From: Candidatus Thiosymbion ectosymbiont of Robbea hypermnestra
GTDB taxonomy: Bacteria; Pseudomonadota; Gammaproteobacteria; Chromatiales; Chromatiaceae
DNA length: 6,478 nt
Reading direction: 5' to 3'
Assembly (NCBI GenBank): GCA_020443945.1
Contig: JAIZWN010000683.1
Coordinates: 1 to 6,478 of the forward strand
Shown: positions 4,954-6,478 of the stretch, in pieces
Numbering within the stretch: the stretch's first letter is position 1
Layout: every line of letters begins with the position of its first letter
Notes under the pieces: generated by a model
Told to the model about the DNA's origin: nothing
Databases searched by the model: none
Seen by the model: the letters and a program-made list of their open reading frames with translations, nothing else
Made by a program: the position numbers and the translations under genes

Positions 4954-5066
4954 TTACTCTGCCAATGGATCTAGTAACTTTATATTCTAAATCCACTGAA
5001 AATCAGCGATGTTGGCCGTTATCAAAGTTAAATGGAATAGATTATCGCATTACTGTCCAGTAGCAT
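4954..5066 (-). pseudogene. vapC-like PIN toxin with internal deletion and frameshift
   Basis: The ATG at 5066, three bases after the upstream antitoxin stop, opens MLLDSNAIIYSI and then hits TAA. This is the typical start of a VapC with its first metal-binding Asp (position 4). Two bases out of frame the sequence resumes as TLITANIADFQWI, a TAG stop, then NIKLLDPLAE and TAA at 4956-4954. These are the usual last residues of the same family (T-L-V-T-x-N-x-x-D-F-x-W, then DPLA). About 100 central codons have been deleted, joining the two ends in 113 bp. One stop and one frameshift add to the damage. No nuclease can be made. No ordinary gene search would call it. Confidence 0.8.
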
Positions 5067-5069
5067 GAT

Positions 5070-5333
5070 TCATTCTCTTCCAGGTAAAGGACGATCCTCT
5101 CGAATATTTTTTTGCCAGGCCACGGGATCGATAATATGAGAGAGTGCCTGTCTGTCTGCCATGTGCTGAAGAATGGTTGCCATACGTTGGCCTTCATTCG
5201 TCTTTAGTTTAGCTTGCACTTGTAGAGAAACCCCTTCTTCCCACGCGAGTTGGGTGAGTAAAGCTTGCATCAGCTGAAGTTTGTCAGAATGCGGTAGCGC
5301 CTCGACCAAAGGGAGAATTTCTGTTATAGACAT
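5070..5333 (-). CDS. VapB-type antitoxin-like protein
   Basis: An 87-residue acidic-basic protein beginning MSITEILPLVEALPHSDKLQ and ending in DPVAWQKNIREDRPLPGRE (69-87). As I recall, this N-terminus and the W-x-x-x-I-R-x-D-R-P-L-P-G-R-E tail are typical of small proteins encoded just upstream of PIN-domain toxins in cyanobacteria and proteobacteria. Here a vapC-like remnant starts 3 bp after the stop, which supports the role. The ATG at 5333 has AGAGGA 9 bases upstream. A longer in-frame start at 5483 was rejected because it would translate through dispersed repeats. The N-terminal part (about 10-35) is probably helical. The toxin is deleted, so this is another likely orphan antitoxin. DNA binding is not evident from a motif. 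Confidence 0.75.
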   Translation of the reverse strand: MSITEILPLVEALPHSDKLQLMQALLTQLAWEEGVSLQVQAKLKTNEGQRMATILQHMADRQALSHIIDPVAWQKNIREDRPLPGRE

Positions 5334-5392
5334 TTTGTTGTTTCCTCTGAATTTACTCCAAGGTCGTAGCCATTCAGTCCCCACCTCGTCAT

Positions 5393-5442
5393 TCTGGCAG
5401 GGATTGCTGGAATCTGCCGTGCCGTGGATGGTAAGAATAGCG
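5393..5442 (+). repeat. Dispersed repeat, copy B (related to 3091-3136)
   Basis: TTCTGGCA and TGCTGGAA form a wobble-containing stem, followed by the 11-base core GGAATCTGCCG (5409-5419) and TGCC-TGGATGGTAAG. Copy A at 3091 has the same order. Together with the palindrome at 5450 and the REP-like element at 5503, it fills the gap between the VapB-like gene and the DUF2442 gene (5334-5601), where no gene was seen. Confidence 0.45.
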
Positions 5443-5449
5443 GGTGGCT

Positions 5450-5461
5450 GAATAATTATTC
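5450..5461. promoter_or_regulatory. Perfect 12-bp palindrome upstream of the VapB-like gene
   Basis: GAATAATTATTC is fully self-complementary. It lies 117 bp upstream of the VapB-like start, further than usual for an autoregulatory operator but still in the only upstream spacer. It may be an operator or chance in an AT-rich stretch. Confidence 0.2.
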
Positions 5462-5502
5462 GGTGTTGGGGTTCGTTCCTCACTCCAACCTACCGAGCTA
5501 AA

Positions 5503-5532
5503 GGCGGGATGCGCTACGCTTTCCCGCCCTAC
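5503..5532 (-). repeat. REP-like palindrome with 5' GTAG
   Basis: On the minus strand GTAG (5532-5529) is followed by GGCGGGA, a 12-base spacer containing a further GCG/CGC pair, and TCCCGCC (ending at 5503). A GTAG head on an imperfect palindrome is the signature of REP elements mobilised by Y1 transposases of the RAYT type. It lies 70 bp downstream of the DUF2442 stop, where it could also end or stabilise that transcript. Confidence 0.65.
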
Positions 5533-5601
5533 GCGGGCTTGCCTCCGCAACTATGGACCCAGTTTTGAACCGATATAATCATCCGGGACCTGACACGTAG
5601 A

Positions 5602-5889
5602 TTATGGATGATTCCTTTTCATATCCTCTATGTAAAGCTGCTGAAACCGTGGCCAACCATAGAGTGCTTCCGGATTGAAGTCCTGCCCATCAGGCCATTC
5701 CAGGTTTCCGTTATCATTCAATTTCACCCGACGAAAATAGGCCGGCTCTTCAAGTGGCTTCATCCAGCCTTTACCTATTACGGGCTCAAAATCGATCGTC
5801 TGTGATTTTCCATCCTTAAAGGTAATATCAATTACATAGTCTGCTTTGATTTTAAAGTTTACTATTACCCATTTTTCTAAATCTGTCAT
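5602..5889 (-). CDS. DUF2442 domain-containing protein
   Basis: A 95-residue protein. Typical DUF2442 features are a beta-rich start (VIVNFKIKADYVIDITFKDG, residues 8-27), a hairpin-forming TIDFEPVIGKGWMKPLEEP (32-50), YFRRVKLNDNGNLEWPDGQD (52-71) and a short FNPEALYG tail motif. There is no signal peptide. Function is not established for the family. It is often encoded beside DUF4160, as here, and such pairs have been suggested to be toxin-antitoxin-like. The ATG at 5889 has AGGAG 6 bases upstream, and that box overlaps the TAG stop of the DUF4160 gene, so the two are co-translated. It is the second gene of the pair. Confidence 0.85.
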   Translation of the reverse strand: MTDLEKWVIVNFKIKADYVIDITFKDGKSQTIDFEPVIGKGWMKPLEEPAYFRRVKLNDNGNLEWPDGQDFNPEALYGWPRFQQLYIEDMKRNHP

Positions 5890-5898
5890 GCTTTTCTC

Positions 5899-6177
5899 CT
5901 AACGCAGAGGGTCGATTTTGGAAAAGCTCGGTGTTTTTACCGATGCGTTAAGCATACTCCAGTTTCGCCTTAATTCATTCTTTCTAAGCTCAATCCATGC
6001 TTCCACGAGCTTTCTTTCCCTCTTTGGAAATTCGCCTTCTATCAACTCCGCGGTTTCTATATTGAACACCGCCTTTTGGCCGGCATAGTCAGCGTGTATA
6101 TGGGGGTGGTGATGCTTTCCACCTATTTCCCTGTACATGTAAATTATAATTCCAAAGAATCTACATAATTCCGGCAT
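5899..6177 (-). CDS. DUF4160 domain-containing protein
   Basis: A 92-residue protein. MPELCRFFGIIIYMYREIGG followed by KHHHPHIHADYAG (21-33) is the signature of DUF4160, whose members share an N-terminal F-x-G-I-x-I-x-M-Y segment and a His-rich H-x-P-H-x-H motif. A helical part (RERKLVEAWIELRKNELRRNW, about residues 53-73) follows. The last 18 or so residues are variable. The His cluster could bind metal or RNA/DNA; no activity is established. The ATG at 6177 has AAGGA 7 bases upstream. It is the first gene of the pair with DUF2442. R3 lies 80 bp upstream, and no clear promoter was seen in between. Confidence 0.85.
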   Translation of the reverse strand: MPELCRFFGIIIYMYREIGGKHHHPHIHADYAGQKAVFNIETAELIEGEFPKRERKLVEAWIELRKNELRRNWSMLNASVKTPSFSKIDPLR

Positions 6178-6256
6178 ATCTATTTCCTTAGGTGGCTACA
6201 TGGAGGTAGATCAAACAAGATTGGTGTCCTACCCTTTTCCCGGAGGAGAGTCGCTA

Positions 6257-6325
6257 GGGGGAAGGGGGTCAGGTCTTGACCTGTGCCTTCAAGGGTCACG
6301 GATCAGGACCTGACCCCTTTCCCCC
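6257..6325 (+). repeat. R element, copy R3
   Basis: The best-preserved palindrome of the family, 69 bp. The arms GGGGGAAGGGGGTCAGGTC (6257-6275) and GACCTGACCCCTTTCCCCC (6307-6325) match at 18 of 19 positions. The centre, from TTGACC through TTCAAGGGTCACGGATCA, equals that of R1 and R2. It lies in the same orientation, upstream of the DUF4160-DUF2442 pair. Confidence 0.88.
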
Positions 6326-6398
6326 AGATTCGGCAGTTTCGCCTAAGCGGAGGACGCGATGCAACCTTGACTTGTCGATCCGGCGTAAGTTGCGGCGG

Positions 6399-6478
6399 GT
6401 AAGAGGCTGTCTAAAAACCAACCCATTGATTTTGCTTGGTATGGAGTCCTTAACCGGATCGAAGTGAAGCCATTGATT
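6399..6478 (+). repeat. Insertion-sequence-end-like sequence, right copy, running off the window
   Basis: GTAAGAGGCTGTCTA (6399-6413) repeats 3146-3160 exactly and continues AAAAACC, which looks like the outer end of an insertion sequence. The following 65 bases contain CCATTGATT twice but no transposase frame. If an element starts here, its body lies beyond the right edge. Confidence 0.4.

Noticed and set aside
5334..5483. N-terminal extension of the VapB-like gene to 5483
   Set aside because: It translates dispersed repeat sequence. The ATG at 5333 has a good ribosome binding site and starts at the family motif.
4136..5552. CCTCCGCAACT shared between the vapC remnant (about 4139) and the spacer near 5541
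   Set aside because: The match is only 11 bases and the flanks differ, so chance is enough.
5573..5578. Plus-strand TATAAT near the DUF2442 stop
   Set aside because: No matching -35 and no plus-strand gene downstream.
3328..6325. The three R copies as a CRISPR array
   Set aside because: The copies are palindromic, 700 to 2200 bp apart, and have genes rather than uniform spacers between them; no cas genes are present.

Overview
The window looks like part of the chromosome of an autotrophic gammaproteobacterium, probably a sulfur oxidiser or purple sulfur bacterium. The evidence is a GC-rich form IA RuBisCO operon of the kind found in Allochromatium and Ectothiorhodospiraceae relatives, beside a divergent PCMT-family methyltransferase. 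The assignment rests on remembered protein families, not on a search. Every supported gene lies on the minus strand, so transcription runs from right to left.

Right to left, the core part (about 1-3035) is: a LysR-type activator landing zone with two dyads centred near -42 and -65, a perfect TATAAT box with a poor -35, a structured 5' leader, cbbL, a hairpin spacer, cbbS, and a strong intrinsic terminator with a UACG loop. The PCMT-like gene follows. A possible promoter for a gene beyond the left edge lies at 48-75. No cbbR, cbbQ, cbbO or carboxysome gene is present next to cbbLS.

The rest (about 3035-6478) is an AT-richer accessory region built from small modules and repeats. A 174-residue gene of unknown function sits like an integron cassette, with the ribosome binding site directly after a GTTAGGC core and a GCCTAAC core just after the stop. 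Both flanking attC-like sites are cut short at copies of one dispersed 65-72 bp palindromic repeat, here called R. R occurs three times in the same orientation (R1, R2, R3).

Between R2 and R3 are an antitoxin-like gene followed by an internally deleted vapC, a retropepsin-like protease gene, a Phd/YefM antitoxin followed by a vapC cut off at R2, and an intact DUF4160-DUF2442 pair. Both vapC toxins are therefore broken while both candidate antitoxins remain open. A 15-bp direct repeat resembling an insertion-sequence end occurs at both margins (3146 and 6399). The best candidates for something undescribed are the R element and its link to cut attC sites and a cut toxin gene, and the unknown cassette protein.
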